From contig NZ_JBEFNF010000007.1 of assembly GCF_040196175.1 (NCBI RefSeq), positions 124,001 through 188,000 of the forward strand: 64,000 nucleotides of DNA. Reading direction: 5' to 3'. This DNA is from Halospina sp040196175 (lineage in GTDB: Bacteria; Pseudomonadota; Gammaproteobacteria; Pseudomonadales; Oleiphilaceae). Of this stretch, positions 27,095-36,163 are shown piece after piece. Made by a program: the position numbers and the translations under genes. Within the stretch, counting starts at the first letter, position 1; every line of letters starts with the position of its first letter. The notes under the pieces were generated by a model. That model searched no databases. It worked only from the letters and a program-made list of their open reading frames with translations, and was not told the DNA's origin.

Positions 27095-28594
27095 TTATTC
27101 CTGGCCCTCGAACCAGGGTGCGCGCGCGGTCATAATAAGCTGACCCGCGCGATCCTCATCCATACCCTCGATGTCGAGCAGCTCATCCACGGACTGCTCC
27201 GCCAGATCCTCCATGCTGCAGATGCCCTTGCCGGCGAGCGTCTGAGCCAGCTCGGGATCCATGCCGTCCATTCCCAGAAGGTCCTCCTGAGGTTCGCCGC
27301 CGCTTTGCTGACTCTCGTCTCCGGTAGCAAGTGCCTCATTGAGCATGCCATCTCGGGCACGCTCACGCAGCTGCTCAACCAGATCCTCGTCAAAGCCTTC
27401 GATGGCGAGCATCTCGTCACGCGGCACGTAGGCGATTTCCTCAAGCGTGGTGAAACCCTCTTCCACCAGCACCTGAGCAAGCTCCTCGTCCGCCTCCAGA
27501 AAGCGCTGGAAGTGTTCAACCAGCCGCTGCGCTTCCTGCTCCTGTTTCTGTTCCGCCTCGCTCTCGGTCATGACATTGAGCTCCCAACCAGTGAGCTCGC
27601 TGGCGAGACGAACATTCTGGCCCCCGCGGCCGATAGCCTGAGCCAGGTTATCCTCGGCGACCGCCACTTCCATGGAATGAGTATCCTCATCGATCACAAT
27701 GGATACCACCTCAGCCGGCGCCATGGCGTTGATAACCAACTGAGCCGGGTTGTCGTCAAAGGTGACAATGTCCACCCGCTCACCACCAAGCTCATTGGAA
27801 ACCGCTTGCACCCGTGCACCACGCATCCCAACGCAGGCGCCAACAGGATCGATACGGCCATCGTTGGTCTTGACGGCGATCTTGGCTCGGGAACCTGGAT
27901 CACGTGCCGCGCCTTTGATATTGATCAGCTCCTCGGCGATTTCCGGCACCTCGATGCGGAAAAGCTCGATCAGCATCTGGGGGCTGGTCCGGCTCAGAAT
28001 CAGCTGCGGGCCACGGTGATCAGTGCGGATCTCTTTGAGCAGAGCGCGCACGCGGTCACCCATACGAAACGTCTCGCGCGGGATGAGCTGGTCACGAGGC
28101 AGCAGGGCCTCGGCGTTACTGCCCAGGTCCACGATGACGTTGTCCCGGGTCACCTTTTTGACTGAGCCGGAGATCAACTCACCCACACGCTCACGATAGC
28201 TGTCGACTACTCGTGCCCGTTCCGCTTCGCGGACTTTCTGGAAGATGATCTGCTTGGCGGCCTGGGCACCGATGCGGCCAAACGAGACCGACTCGACCTG
28301 TTCTTCGTACACATCACCTGGTTCCAGGGACGCATCGATCTCGTTCGCTTCCTGGAGAGTCAACTCCGTACCAAGGGCCGGAACCGCGTCGTTGTCCACG
28401 ATGGTCCAGCGGCGATAGGTCTCATACTCACCGGTCTTGCGGTCAACACTGACGCGCAGATCAGCCTCTTCGTCCTCATACCGCTTTTTAGCCGCTGTTG
28501 CCAACGCCATCTCGATTGCCTCGAAGATCACGTCTTTTTCGACGTCCTTCTCGTTCGAGACGGCTTCGACCACCATCAGGATTTCTTTATTCAT
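27095..28594 (-). CDS. nusA: Transcription termination/antitermination factor NusA
   Basis: 499 residues. N-terminal RNA-polymerase-binding domain (1-130), S1 domain (SGSVKKVTRDNVIVDLGSNAEALLP is split around 145-170), two KH domains (GACVGMRGARVQAVSNELGG; AIGRGGQNVRLASELTGWEL) and two acidic C-terminal HhH repeats (TTLEEIAYVPRDEMLAIEGF; SMEDLAEQSVDELLDIEGM), as in E. coli. It controls pausing, termination and antitermination. Between rimP and infB, the standard operon. Confidence 0.98.
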   Translation of the reverse strand: MNKEILMVVEAVSNEKDVEKDVIFEAIEMALATAAKKRYEDEEADLRVSVDRKTGEYETYRRWTIVDNDAVPALGTELTLQEANEIDASLEPGDVYEEQVESVSFGRIGAQAAKQIIFQKVREAERARVVDSYRERVGELISGSVKKVTRDNVIVDLGSNAEALLPRDQLIPRETFRMGDRVRALLKEIRTDHRGPQLILSRTSPQMLIELFRIEVPEIAEELINIKGAARDPGSRAKIAVKTNDGRIDPVGACVGMRGARVQAVSNELGGERVDIVTFDDNPAQLVINAMAPAEVVSIVIDEDTHSMEVAVAEDNLAQAIGRGGQNVRLASELTGWELNVMTESEAEQKQEQEAQRLVEHFQRFLEADEELAQVLVEEGFTTLEEIAYVPRDEMLAIEGFDEDLVEQLRERARDGMLNEALATGDESQQSGGEPQEDLLGMDGMDPELAQTLAGKGICSMEDLAEQSVDELLDIEGMDEDRAGQLIMTARAPWFEGQE

Positions 28595-28633
28595 TGAACA
28601 GCCCTGCCTTTCCTGTAAGCCTGATACTGCGAA

Positions 28634-29092
28634 TCATTCAAATACCGGAACGATGCGTGCGCTCTCGATGGACTCAAACGGGAGCTGGAGCTCGTATTCC
28701 CCCACGACCAGACAGATCTCCCCGCCCTCAACCGCACGCAGAACACCCTCGTATTTGCGCCGGCCTTCAAAAGGCGCGTTCAGCCGCACGCTCAACCTGG
28801 AACCAATGAAGTCATGGTACTGCTCCAGCCGGAACAGCGGTCGATCCATCCCCGGGGAGGAAACCTCAAGGGTGTACCCGGTTCCGATCGGGTCCTCAAC
28901 ATCCAGAACACCGCTGGCCTGGCGACTGACTTGCTCGCAGTCATCCACGGAGATGCCGTCGGCGTGATCGATGTAGACTCTTACCGTGGTGTGCTTGCCC
29001 TGGGCCAGATATTCAATCCCCCAGAACACAAACCCCAGCCCCTCAATCACCGGAGCCAGCATTTCTTCAAGCTTGCGAACTTTCGCGGACAA
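28634..29092 (-). CDS. rimP: Ribosome maturation factor RimP
   Basis: 152 residues; needed for 30S subunit assembly. Conserved features are EMLAPVIEGLGFVFWGIEYL, VRVYIDHADGISVDDCEQVS, and the family signature YTLEVSSPGMDRPLF, followed by an SH3-like C-terminal domain (GVLRAVEGGEICLVVG). First gene of the rimP-nusA-infB-rbfA-truB run; a GC-rich leader of more than 300 bases with a terminator hairpin lies upstream. Confidence 0.97.
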   Translation of the reverse strand: MSAKVRKLEEMLAPVIEGLGFVFWGIEYLAQGKHTTVRVYIDHADGISVDDCEQVSRQASGVLDVEDPIGTGYTLEVSSPGMDRPLFRLEQYHDFIGSRLSVRLNAPFEGRRKYEGVLRAVEGGEICLVVGEYELQLPFESIESARIVPVFE

Positions 29093-29145
29093 TATGCCTC
29101 CGCTGCCATGAGACTCTGAGCTAACCTTTTGGCGGTGCCCAGAAA

Positions 29146-29175
29146 CAAAAAAAGGGCTCTAACCAGCCCCTTTTC
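29146..29175 (-). terminator. Terminator hairpin just upstream of rimP
   Basis: On the minus strand AAGGGGCT and AGCCCTT pair around GGTTAG, followed by a seven-T run, about 55 bases before the rimP start. It either ends transcripts from the tRNA-Leu side or works as an attenuator in the rimP-nusA leader. Confidence 0.75.
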
Positions 29176-29386
29176 AAAACGTGGCTTCCGGTCTGCGGAG
29201 CCACCGAACGAAAAGCCAGCCACCTCTTGGCGGCCTGGCACCCTCAGGGCGCCGCGGGCTGGTAATGCCACCCCGCGCGATGCTTCGAACACCGCCGAAA
29301 CAACGCTTTAGCAGCGCATACCTCGCACTGCACAGGGGCAGAATTGTAATCGCCGCCCCTTAACTGGTCAAGCACTGACCAATAAA
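29176..29386 (-). promoter_or_regulatory. Leader region of the rimP-nusA-infB operon
   Basis: No gene lies here. The stretch is very GC-rich, with several self-complementary patches (for example GGCGCCCTGAGGGTGCC on the minus strand), between the terminator after tRNA-Leu and the terminator before rimP. I could not place a convincing promoter. In other proteobacteria NusA acts on its own operon leader; whether that holds here is inference. Confidence 0.35.
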
Positions 29387-29430
29387 AACGGCTTGGACGG
29401 GGAAAGCAGCGTTACCCCTTCCAAGCCGTT
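29384..29430 (-). terminator. Intrinsic terminator after tRNA-Leu
   Basis: On the minus strand, AACGGCTTGGA pairs with TCCAAGCCGTT, inner GGGG with CCCC, then TTTTTATT. It begins 9 bases past the tRNA 3' end. Confidence 0.9.
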
Positions 29431-29438
29431 CCCTGTGT

Positions 29439-29523
29439 TGGTGCCGAAGGCCGGACTTGAACCGGCACGGCTTGCGCCACTAACCCCTCAAGCTAGCGTG
29501 TCTACCATTTCCACCACTTCGGC
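29439..29523 (-). tRNA. tRNA-Leu (anticodon GAG)
   Basis: 85-base class-II tRNA with long variable arm. Acceptor GCCGAAG pairs with CTTCGGC, discriminator A, encoded CCA. The T-arm has GTTCAAGTC. The anticodon stem CTAGC/GTTAG (one G-U) closes the loop TTGAGGG, giving anticodon GAG, which reads CUC/CUU leucine codons. It lies between secG and the rimP leader. Confidence 0.96.
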
Positions 29524-29583
29524 TTATCTTTTGCGAGGCGTATCTTAACCGACAGCCCCGGTATTTCCAATACCCTGGAGGAT

Positions 29584-30015
29584 TTATTCGATCGACGGGA
29601 CCTCATTGTTGCCTTGCCCGCCACCGCTTTCAGAGCTTCCAGAACTTTCCGGCCCTGATTCACCTTCGCTGGCGCCACTGTCTGAGGCAATATCCGGCGC
29701 CTGACCGCCCTGCTGCTCTGAAGCAGGTGCTGACTCCTCCATCGAAGGTACACCCGCCTGCACGCCAACCTCAGCCCTCTGCTTGGCGTACATGGCCAGA
29801 GTGAAGCTGGTCACGAAGAACAGCGCCGCCAGTACCGCCGTAAGCTTAACCATGAAGCCTACACCGCCGGAACTTCCGAACACCGTCTGCGAGGATCCAC
29901 CCCCGAAAGCCGCCCCGGCATCAGCGCCCTTGCCCTGCTGCACCAGCACCAGTACCACCAGAGCGACCGCAACACCTACGTGCACCAGCAGTATGCCTGT
30001 TTCAACCCAATCCAT
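29584..30015 (-). CDS. secG: Preprotein translocase subunit SecG
   Basis: 143 residues. Two membrane helices (VETGILLVHVGVAVALVVLV and FMVKLTAVLAALFFVTSFTL) frame the conserved cytoplasmic loop QQGKGADAGAAFGGGSSQTV; the tail is acidic, rich in Ser/Gly/Glu and longer than in E. coli SecG (110), as in marine relatives. It is part of SecYEG. The start is the ATG at 30015, with GACGGA before it; a TTG 15 bases upstream overlaps the tpiA stop and is not needed. Confidence 0.96.
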   Translation of the reverse strand: MDWVETGILLVHVGVAVALVVLVLVQQGKGADAGAAFGGGSSQTVFGSSGGVGFMVKLTAVLAALFFVTSFTLAMYAKQRAEVGVQAGVPSMEESAPASEQQGGQAPDIASDSGASEGESGPESSGSSESGGGQGNNEVPSIE

Positions 30016-30026
30016 AATTCCGTCTC

Positions 30027-30785
30027 TCAACCGGCCCGGCAGATGGCGGCAAAATCGCTCGCATTCAGGGATGCGCCACCGATCAGGCCACCATCAATGT
30101 CGGGCTGTGCAAACAGTTTTTCAGCCGTATCAGGCTTGACGCTGCCACCGTAAATCACCGGTGCCTCGGACGCTGCAGAGTCCAGGCACCCGAGAACTTC
30201 CCGGATATGCGCATGCACCGCCTGCGCCTGCTCCGCGGTCGCGCTCCGCCCTGTTCCGATGGCCCATACCGGCTCATACGCAACGCAGACATGACGCCAG
30301 TCCGCACCAGGAACCTCTGCCAGCGCTGAGCGGACCTGGCGGGCAACGACCGCCTCGGTTTCACCGGCTTCCCGTTCCGCCTCTGTTTCACCGACACAGA
30401 GAATGGGATCAAGCCCTGCACTCAACGCCTGAAGAACTTTAGCGTTGATTCGCTCGTCGGATTCCGCCCAGTACTGACGCCGCTCCGAGTGACCCACGAC
30501 GGCAAAACTACCATGCTGATCCGCTGCCATGGACGCCCCGATCTCACCGGTATAGGCGCCTTCCTCCCAAGCAGAAACGTCCTGAACGCCAACCATGATC
30601 CGCCGACCACTGTTTTCGTTCAATGACTCACGCAACGCCGGGACGAGAATGGCTGGAGGCATCACCGCCACTTCAACGGCGGGATCCAACCCTTCCAGTG
30701 CAGACACCAACTCTGCCGCGTACTCCGCCGCAAAGGCGCCTGTCCCGTTGAGTTTCCAGTTTGCTGCTATCAGCCGACGTCGCAT
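30027..30785 (-). CDS. tpiA: Triose-phosphate isomerase
   Basis: 252 residues, TIM barrel. Catalyses dihydroxyacetone phosphate to glyceraldehyde-3-phosphate in glycolysis/gluconeogenesis. Active-site residues: K11 (AANWKLNG), H99 (VVGHSERR) and E171 in AYEPVWAIGTG. The phosphate-binding loop IYGGSVKPD and GLIGGASLNASDF are present. It lies between glmM and secG, the order seen in Pseudomonas-like genomes. Confidence 0.98.
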   Translation of the reverse strand: MRRRLIAANWKLNGTGAFAAEYAAELVSALEGLDPAVEVAVMPPAILVPALRESLNENSGRRIMVGVQDVSAWEEGAYTGEIGASMAADQHGSFAVVGHSERRQYWAESDERINAKVLQALSAGLDPILCVGETEAEREAGETEAVVARQVRSALAEVPGADWRHVCVAYEPVWAIGTGRSATAEQAQAVHAHIREVLGCLDSAASEAPVIYGGSVKPDTAEKLFAQPDIDGGLIGGASLNASDFAAICRAG

Positions 30786-30848
30786 ACATGAAGCCGTTTT
30801 TTAGGGACGCGGCACTATACCCAAGATGCCGTAGCAGCGCAAGGACGC

Positions 30849-32192
30849 TCAGGGCGCCTCACGCTGAACCACACCCGCCAGCTCACGGGCAACACGCCCA
30901 ATATGATCCGCGTCTTCGCCTTCGGCCATAACCCGGATCACGGGCTCTGTGCCCGAGGCCCTTAACAGGATCCGCCCGCGCTCACCGAGTTCGGATTCGG
31001 CCGCACGTACCGCCGCCTGAATTGCCTCTACGTCGTCCGGATTGAAGCGCTGCCCAACCCGCACGTTCACTGTCTCCTGAGGCAGGCGGGTGACATCCGA
31101 AAGAAGCTCCGCAAGACCGCACTCTCGCCGCTGCATTGCTACCAGCACCTGAAGAGCGGAGACAATGCCGTCGCCGGTCGTCGTGCGATCCCGGCACACG
31201 ATATGCCCAGAGCCCTCGCCGCCAATCAACCAGCGGCGGTTAACCAGCTCCTCCATCACATAGCGATCCCCGACCCTGGCCCGCGCAAACGCGATACCAC
31301 GCCGCCCGAGAGCCTGCTCTATACCCAGATTCGTCATCAGGGTTCCGACCACGCCACCATCGAGCCCGCCGGCCTCATGGCGCTCTCTCGCGATGATATA
31401 AAGCAGTTCATCGCCGTCCACTTCATGCCCGGTATGATCGACCATGATCACTCTGTCACCGTCACCATCAAACGCTACACCAAGGTCCGCGCCGGATTCC
31501 AGAACACGCTGACGCATCGCTTCTGGCGACGTAGATCCACAGCCGTCGTTGATGTTGAGCCCATCGGGGTCTGCCCCGATAAGCGTAACCTGAGCACCCA
31601 GCTCCCGGAATACTGATGGCGCCACGTGATAGGTCGCACCATGCGCACAGTCCACCACCAGATGGACGCCTTCGAGACTGAACTGACCGGGCACCGTGCT
31701 CTTGCAGAACTCGACATAGCGCCCCGGGGCATCATCGATACGGGCTGCCTTGCCCAATCCCTTAGCAGGCACCACCTCGAGCTCAGCATCAATCCATTGC
31801 TCAATGCGTGCTTCCAGAGCATCGCTCAGCTTGGCACCGTCCGCGGAGAAAAACTTGATGCCATTGTCATGATGTGGATTATGCGAGGCGCTGATCACAA
31901 TACCCGCTGCGGCGCGGAAGGTACGCGTAAGATAGGCGATAGCGGGGGTGGGCATGGGGCCAAGAAGGCGCACATCCATACCGGCAGCAGACAGCCCCGC
32001 TTCCAGCGCTGACTCAAACATATAACCGGAAAGGCGCGTATCCTTACCAATCAGCATGGTGTTGGCCTGCCCTTCGCGACGGAAGGCTCGACCCGCAGCC
32101 CAACCCAGCTTGAGGATGAAATCCGGGGAGATTGGGTGAACCCCGACCTCGCCACGAATCCCGTCAGTTCCAAAATACCTGCACTCACCCAT
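30849..32192 (-). CDS. glmM: Phosphoglucosamine mutase
   Basis: 447 residues; converts glucosamine-6-phosphate to glucosamine-1-phosphate for peptidoglycan and LPS. The phosphorylated serine is S103 in GIVISASHNPHHDNG; the metal loop is DGDGDRV; the sugar loop is GGEGSGH; the phosphate-binding loop is RASGTEPVIRVMAEG. N-terminal YFGTDGIRGEVG is typical. Follows folP by 11 bases, so it is part of the ftsH-folP-glmM run. Confidence 0.98.
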   Translation of the reverse strand: MGECRYFGTDGIRGEVGVHPISPDFILKLGWAAGRAFRREGQANTMLIGKDTRLSGYMFESALEAGLSAAGMDVRLLGPMPTPAIAYLTRTFRAAAGIVISASHNPHHDNGIKFFSADGAKLSDALEARIEQWIDAELEVVPAKGLGKAARIDDAPGRYVEFCKSTVPGQFSLEGVHLVVDCAHGATYHVAPSVFRELGAQVTLIGADPDGLNINDGCGSTSPEAMRQRVLESGADLGVAFDGDGDRVIMVDHTGHEVDGDELLYIIARERHEAGGLDGGVVGTLMTNLGIEQALGRRGIAFARARVGDRYVMEELVNRRWLIGGEGSGHIVCRDRTTTGDGIVSALQVLVAMQRRECGLAELLSDVTRLPQETVNVRVGQRFNPDDVEAIQAAVRAAESELGERGRILLRASGTEPVIRVMAEGEDADHIGRVARELAGVVQREAP

Positions 32193-32203
32193 AATTGCGT
32201 TCC

Positions 32204-33040
32204 TTACCCATTATTCCAGTGACTCCCCTGATCACGCACCGCGCGCACCATGCGTGCCGCGTCTACTGTTTCCGGCACATCGTGCACTCGGACGATGGCG
32301 GCGCCTTTCATCATGGCCATGGTTGCTGCGGCCACGCTACCCGGCATTCGCTCCTCAACCGGTCGCCCGGTCACATGCCCAACCATGCTCTTTCGCGACA
32401 TCCCCACCAGTACCGGCCAGCCCCGGGCCACAATCGCTTCCAGATTGTCCAGGAGGGTCAGATTGTGGGCCAGGGTCTTACCAAAACCAAACCCGGGGTC
32501 ATAAAGCAGTCGATCCCCGTTGATGCCTTCCGCACGGAGTTCAGCAGCCCGGCGATCCAGGTAGCCCACAACCTCTTCAAGGACATCACCGTACTCAGGC
32601 CGATCCTGCATGGTTGCCGGCTCACCCTGTCGGTGCATAATACAGATCGGCAAAGCGGTTTGGCGCGCCGCAGCGACAGCGCCCTCACGCTCCAGCGAGC
32701 GCACATCATTGAGCATACTGATGCCCAGGCGCGCGCCTGCACGCATCACTTCGGGCGCACTGGTATCAAGCGAGATGGGCACATTGAGTTCAGCCCGGAT
32801 CGCTTCGATCACTGGGCAGACCCGATCAAGCTCCTCCTGCAAAGGAACCGGCGCCGCGCCTGGGCGCGTGGACTCTCCCCCCACATCCACCCAGTCAACG
32901 CCGGCCTCAACCATAGCCCTGGCCTGTGCCACAGCCTGCTCCGGGGCACTGAAAAGACCACCATCAGAAAACGAATCCGGAGTGGCGTTGATCACCCCCA
33001 TAACAGCAGGGGACGGCATCTGATCCGGCAAATCGATCAT
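32204..33040 (-). CDS. folP: Dihydropteroate synthase
   Basis: 278 residues; joins p-aminobenzoate to the pterin diphosphate in folate synthesis; target of sulfonamides. Signature motifs: VMGVINATPDSFSDGG, DVGGESTRPGA, LYDPGFGFGKT, VGMSRKSM. The start is the ATG at 33040, 6 bases after AGGAG; an in-frame TTG 15 bases upstream contains that ribosome site and is rejected. Between ftsH and glmM, the usual order. Confidence 0.97.
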   Translation of the reverse strand: MIDLPDQMPSPAVMGVINATPDSFSDGGLFSAPEQAVAQARAMVEAGVDWVDVGGESTRPGAAPVPLQEELDRVCPVIEAIRAELNVPISLDTSAPEVMRAGARLGISMLNDVRSLEREGAVAAARQTALPICIMHRQGEPATMQDRPEYGDVLEEVVGYLDRRAAELRAEGINGDRLLYDPGFGFGKTLAHNLTLLDNLEAIVARGWPVLVGMSRKSMVGHVTGRPVEERMPGSVAAATMAMMKGAAIVRVHDVPETVDAARMVRAVRDQGSHWNNG

Positions 33041-33056
33041 ATCGGCTCCTCGCAAC

Positions 33057-33087
33057 GAAAAACGCTCCCGGGCAAAGCTCGGGAGCG
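33057..33087 (-). terminator. Terminator-like hairpin between ftsH and folP
   Basis: On the minus strand CGCTCCCG/CGGGAGCG stem around AGCTTTGCC, then TTTTTCG. It probably lowers read-through from ftsH into folP-glmM. Confidence 0.8.
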
Positions 33088-33111
33088 TTCGGACCGCAGG
33101 TGAGTCAGGGG

Positions 33112-35031
33112 TCAGTGACCGCCAGCAGGGTGTCCCGACTCCTCACTGTCGGCATCAGACTTGGCGTTGATGTCGGCCACAACCGTATCATCATCGGGAT
33201 CATCATCATCCCAGCCACTGGGCGGGCGCGGCGTCTTGCCAGCCATGATGTCATCAATCTGGCCGCCATCAATGGTTTCCCACTTCATCAGGGCATCTGC
33301 CATCAGGTGCAGCTTGTCCATGTTATCAACGAGGATCTGCTTGGCGGTGCCGTAGCACTCATCAATGATGCGCCGCGTTTCTTCGTCGATGGCCTGGGCT
33401 GTGGGCCCGGATACACCCTTAGCACTGGCCCCCGAATCGTAGCCCGCGAACGGCTCTTCGCGATCATCATCATACATCAGCGGGCCGAGCTTGTCGGAAA
33501 GGCCCCACTTGGTGACCATATTCCTCGCCAGCTCGGTAGCGCGCTTGATATCGTTCTGGGCACCAGTGGTCACACCATCCTTGCCCAGCGTCAGTTCCTC
33601 GGCAATACGGCCACCGAAGAGGCTGCAGAGCTGGCTGATGATATAGCGCCGGCTGTGACTGTATTTGTCTTCTTCCGGCAGGAACATGGTAATACCCAGA
33701 GCCCGACCGCGCGGGATAATGCTCACTTTATAGACCGGGTCATGCTCGGGCATCAGCCGCCCGACAATGGCATGGCCGGATTCATGGTTCGCCGTGTTGA
33801 GCTTCTCTTTTTCGGACATGACCATGGACTTACGCTCGGAGCCCATCATGATCTTGTCTTTGGCCACCTCCAGCTCATCCATGGAAACCAGCCGCTTGTT
33901 GCGCCGGGCGGCAAACAGCGCCGCTTCGTTGACCAGGTTCTCCAGATCCGCGCCGGAGAATCCGGGCGTACCTCGCGCGATGTTCCTGGGCTCGACGCCA
34001 TCCGCCAACGGTATCTTGGAAAGATGAACCTTGAGCATCTGCTCCCGGCCCTGGATATCAGGCAGGGGCACAACGACCTGACGATCGAACCGGCCCGGGC
34101 GCAATAGCGCCGGGTCCAGCACATCGGGCCGGTTGGTGGCGGCGATGACGATAACGCCTTCATTACCCTCGAAACCGTCCATTTCGACCAGCATCTGGTT
34201 CAGGGTCTGCTCACGCTCATCATTTCCGCCGCCCATGCCGGCGCCACGATGACGCCCGACCGCATCAAGTTCGTCAATGAAGATGATGCACGGGCTCTGC
34301 TTCTTGGCCTGCTCAAACATGTCGCGGACACGGGAAGCCCCCACACCCACAAACATCTCCACGAAATCCGAACCGGAAATGGTAAAGAAGGGCACCTTCG
34401 CCTCGCCGGCGATGGCCTTCGCCAGCAGCGTCTTGCCGGTACCAGGCGGCCCCACCATGAGCACGCCCTTTGGAATATGACCGCCCAACCGCTGGAACTT
34501 GCTCGGATCCTTCAGAAAATCCACCAGCTCTTTGACGTCCTCCTTGGCCTCATCAACACCAGCGACATCTGCGAAACCAGTCTTGACCTGCTCCTCGCTC
34601 ATGAGCTTGGCTTTGCTCTTACCGAACGACATGGGGCCTTTGCCGCCACCGCCACCTCCCTGCATTTGCCGCATAAAGAAGATGAAGATGGCGATAATAA
34701 TCAAGATCGGGAACGAGGCCACCAGGAGCTGAGTCCATATACTCTGGCCGGACGACTCTTTGCCGGTCACCTCCACTTCGTTGTTGTAGAGGTCATCCAT
34801 CAGGTTAGGGTCCTCGACCGCCGGCCGGATGGTGGTGAAGTTGTTCCCGTTCTGGCGCATCCCGGTAATGGTCTGGCCTTGAATGGTCACTTCCTCGACC
34901 TGGCCACTGCGTACCATTTCAATGAACTGGGAATAGTTAAGCTGTTGTTGCTGTGGTTCCGGGCTGAAGTTCTGAAATACCATCAGCAGAACGGCTGCAA
35001 TGACCAGCCACAGAACCAGATTTTTTGCCAT
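33112..35031 (-). CDS. ftsH: ATP-dependent zinc metalloprotease FtsH
   Basis: 639 residues, inner-membrane AAA+ protease. Two membrane helices (LVLWLVIAAVLLMVFQNF; LVASFPILIIIAIFIFFM), Walker A GPPGTGKTLLAKA, Walker B CIIFIDELDAVGR, SRH NRPDVLDPALLRPGRFDR, and the zinc site HESGH. The C-terminal tail is very acidic. I start at the ATG at 35031 (MAKNLVLW) by alignment with E. coli; a GTG 15 bases upstream is possible. Degrades membrane proteins, sigma32 and LpxC in E. coli. Follows rlmE, the common pair. Confidence 0.98.
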   Translation of the reverse strand: MAKNLVLWLVIAAVLLMVFQNFSPEPQQQQLNYSQFIEMVRSGQVEEVTIQGQTITGMRQNGNNFTTIRPAVEDPNLMDDLYNNEVEVTGKESSGQSIWTQLLVASFPILIIIAIFIFFMRQMQGGGGGGKGPMSFGKSKAKLMSEEQVKTGFADVAGVDEAKEDVKELVDFLKDPSKFQRLGGHIPKGVLMVGPPGTGKTLLAKAIAGEAKVPFFTISGSDFVEMFVGVGASRVRDMFEQAKKQSPCIIFIDELDAVGRHRGAGMGGGNDEREQTLNQMLVEMDGFEGNEGVIVIAATNRPDVLDPALLRPGRFDRQVVVPLPDIQGREQMLKVHLSKIPLADGVEPRNIARGTPGFSGADLENLVNEAALFAARRNKRLVSMDELEVAKDKIMMGSERKSMVMSEKEKLNTANHESGHAIVGRLMPEHDPVYKVSIIPRGRALGITMFLPEEDKYSHSRRYIISQLCSLFGGRIAEELTLGKDGVTTGAQNDIKRATELARNMVTKWGLSDKLGPLMYDDDREEPFAGYDSGASAKGVSGPTAQAIDEETRRIIDECYGTAKQILVDNMDKLHLMADALMKWETIDGGQIDDIMAGKTPRPPSGWDDDDPDDDTVVADINAKSDADSEESGHPAGGH

Positions 35032-35150
35032 ATCGTTCAAGATCACTCACCCATACTGTCTGCCCGTTCCGAATTCGAACGGTTTTGAATCAAAGGTTAC
35101 ACCAATGCGCGGGCCAGCGGCCATAGCGCAGCCCTCGCGGTTACCGCCCT

Positions 35151-35774
35151 TTAACGCCCCCGGAATCCCATACACACCTGATACTGTTCCCGCGAACGGT
35201 CCCTTGAGGCATCCGGCTTACGGCTCGCTACACGCCGGAAATCCCGTTTCATGGTACGCAGCAGGTCGTCGAATCCCTCACCCTGGAAAACCTTCGTAAC
35301 AAAGGTGCCGCCGGGGCGCAGCACCTCGTTTGCCATTTCCAGCCCCAGCTCCACCAGATGCATGGCACTGGGGATATCAACTGATGGCACCCCACTCATA
35401 TTGGGCGCCATATCAGAAATAACAAGGTCGACTGGACGACCATCGAGCTTTTGCAACAGCTCATCCAGCACAGCCTGTTCTGTGAAATCCCCCTGAACAA
35501 AATCCACGTCCGGAATTGGCTCCATTGGGAGGATGTCACTGGCAAGCACTGTACCATTTGAACCCACTTTCTCGGCGGCCACCTGGGACCAACCACCAGG
35601 CGCAGCGCCCAGATCGACGACAGTCTGCCCACGCTTGAAAAGACCATCCTTGCGATCGATTTCAATCAGCTTGTAACTGGCCCGAGAACGGTAGCCATCT
35701 TCCCGCGACTGATTGACATAGGGATCCTGGTGATGCTCACGTAGCCAGCGATCACTGCTTTTGGTACGCCCCAA
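35151..35774 (-). CDS. rlmE: 23S rRNA 2'-O-methyltransferase RlmE (RrmJ/FtsJ)
   Basis: 207 residues; methylates the 2'-O of U2552 in 23S rRNA using SAM. The K-D-K-E catalytic tetrad is at K35, D121, K161 and E196. The SAM loop is VDLGAAPGGWSQ, and SDMAPNMSG and KVFQGEGF are conserved. It starts with TTG at 35774, supported by GGAGG five bases upstream, an unusual start for this gene. Divergent from yhbY, upstream of ftsH. Confidence 0.97.
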   Translation of the reverse strand: MGRTKSSDRWLREHHQDPYVNQSREDGYRSRASYKLIEIDRKDGLFKRGQTVVDLGAAPGGWSQVAAEKVGSNGTVLASDILPMEPIPDVDFVQGDFTEQAVLDELLQKLDGRPVDLVISDMAPNMSGVPSVDIPSAMHLVELGLEMANEVLRPGGTFVTKVFQGEGFDDLLRTMKRDFRRVASRKPDASRDRSREQYQVCMGFRGR

Positions 35775-35857
35775 AGCGGCCTCCGAACCGGTGCAACCGG
35801 GCTATGCCGGCTGGTATCATGTCTTTCCTCCAAATCATACGAGCAAGAGACGCCATC

Positions 35858-36163
35858 ATGTCACTATCCGCCGCACAGCGCCGCCAGTACCGGGCTATCG
35901 CCCATGATCTCAAACCGGTCGTACAGGTTGGCGACAATGGCATTTCCGAGGGGCTGCAGCAGGAACTGGAGCGGGCCCTGGAGGATCACGAACTGATCAA
36001 AGTCAAAGTAGCCTCCACGGACCGCGAGGAACGGCGCGAGCTGATCGACGAGGCCTGCGAAAGCACAGGCGCGGAGCTGGTGCAGATAATCGGCAAGGTA
36101 GCGGTGCTGCTGCGTCGCGCCACCGAGCCCAACACCAAGCTTTCCAACCTGCGCCAGCGCTAG
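35858..36163 (+). CDS. yhbY: Ribosome assembly RNA-binding protein YhbY (CRM domain)
   Basis: 101 residues. CRM-domain RNA-binding protein associated with pre-50S particles. YRAIAHDLKPVVQVGDNGIS and HELIKVKV contain the conserved GxxG-type loop; TGAELVQIIGKVAVLLRR is the last helix/strand. I take the ATG at 35858 (MSLSAAQ) from the family; an in-frame start at 35804 would add 18 residues that match nothing. Divergent from rlmE; its stop overlaps the greA stop by four bases. Confidence 0.94.
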   Translation: MSLSAAQRRQYRAIAHDLKPVVQVGDNGISEGLQQELERALEDHELIKVKVASTDREERRELIDEACESTGAELVQIIGKVAVLLRRATEPNTKLSNLRQR

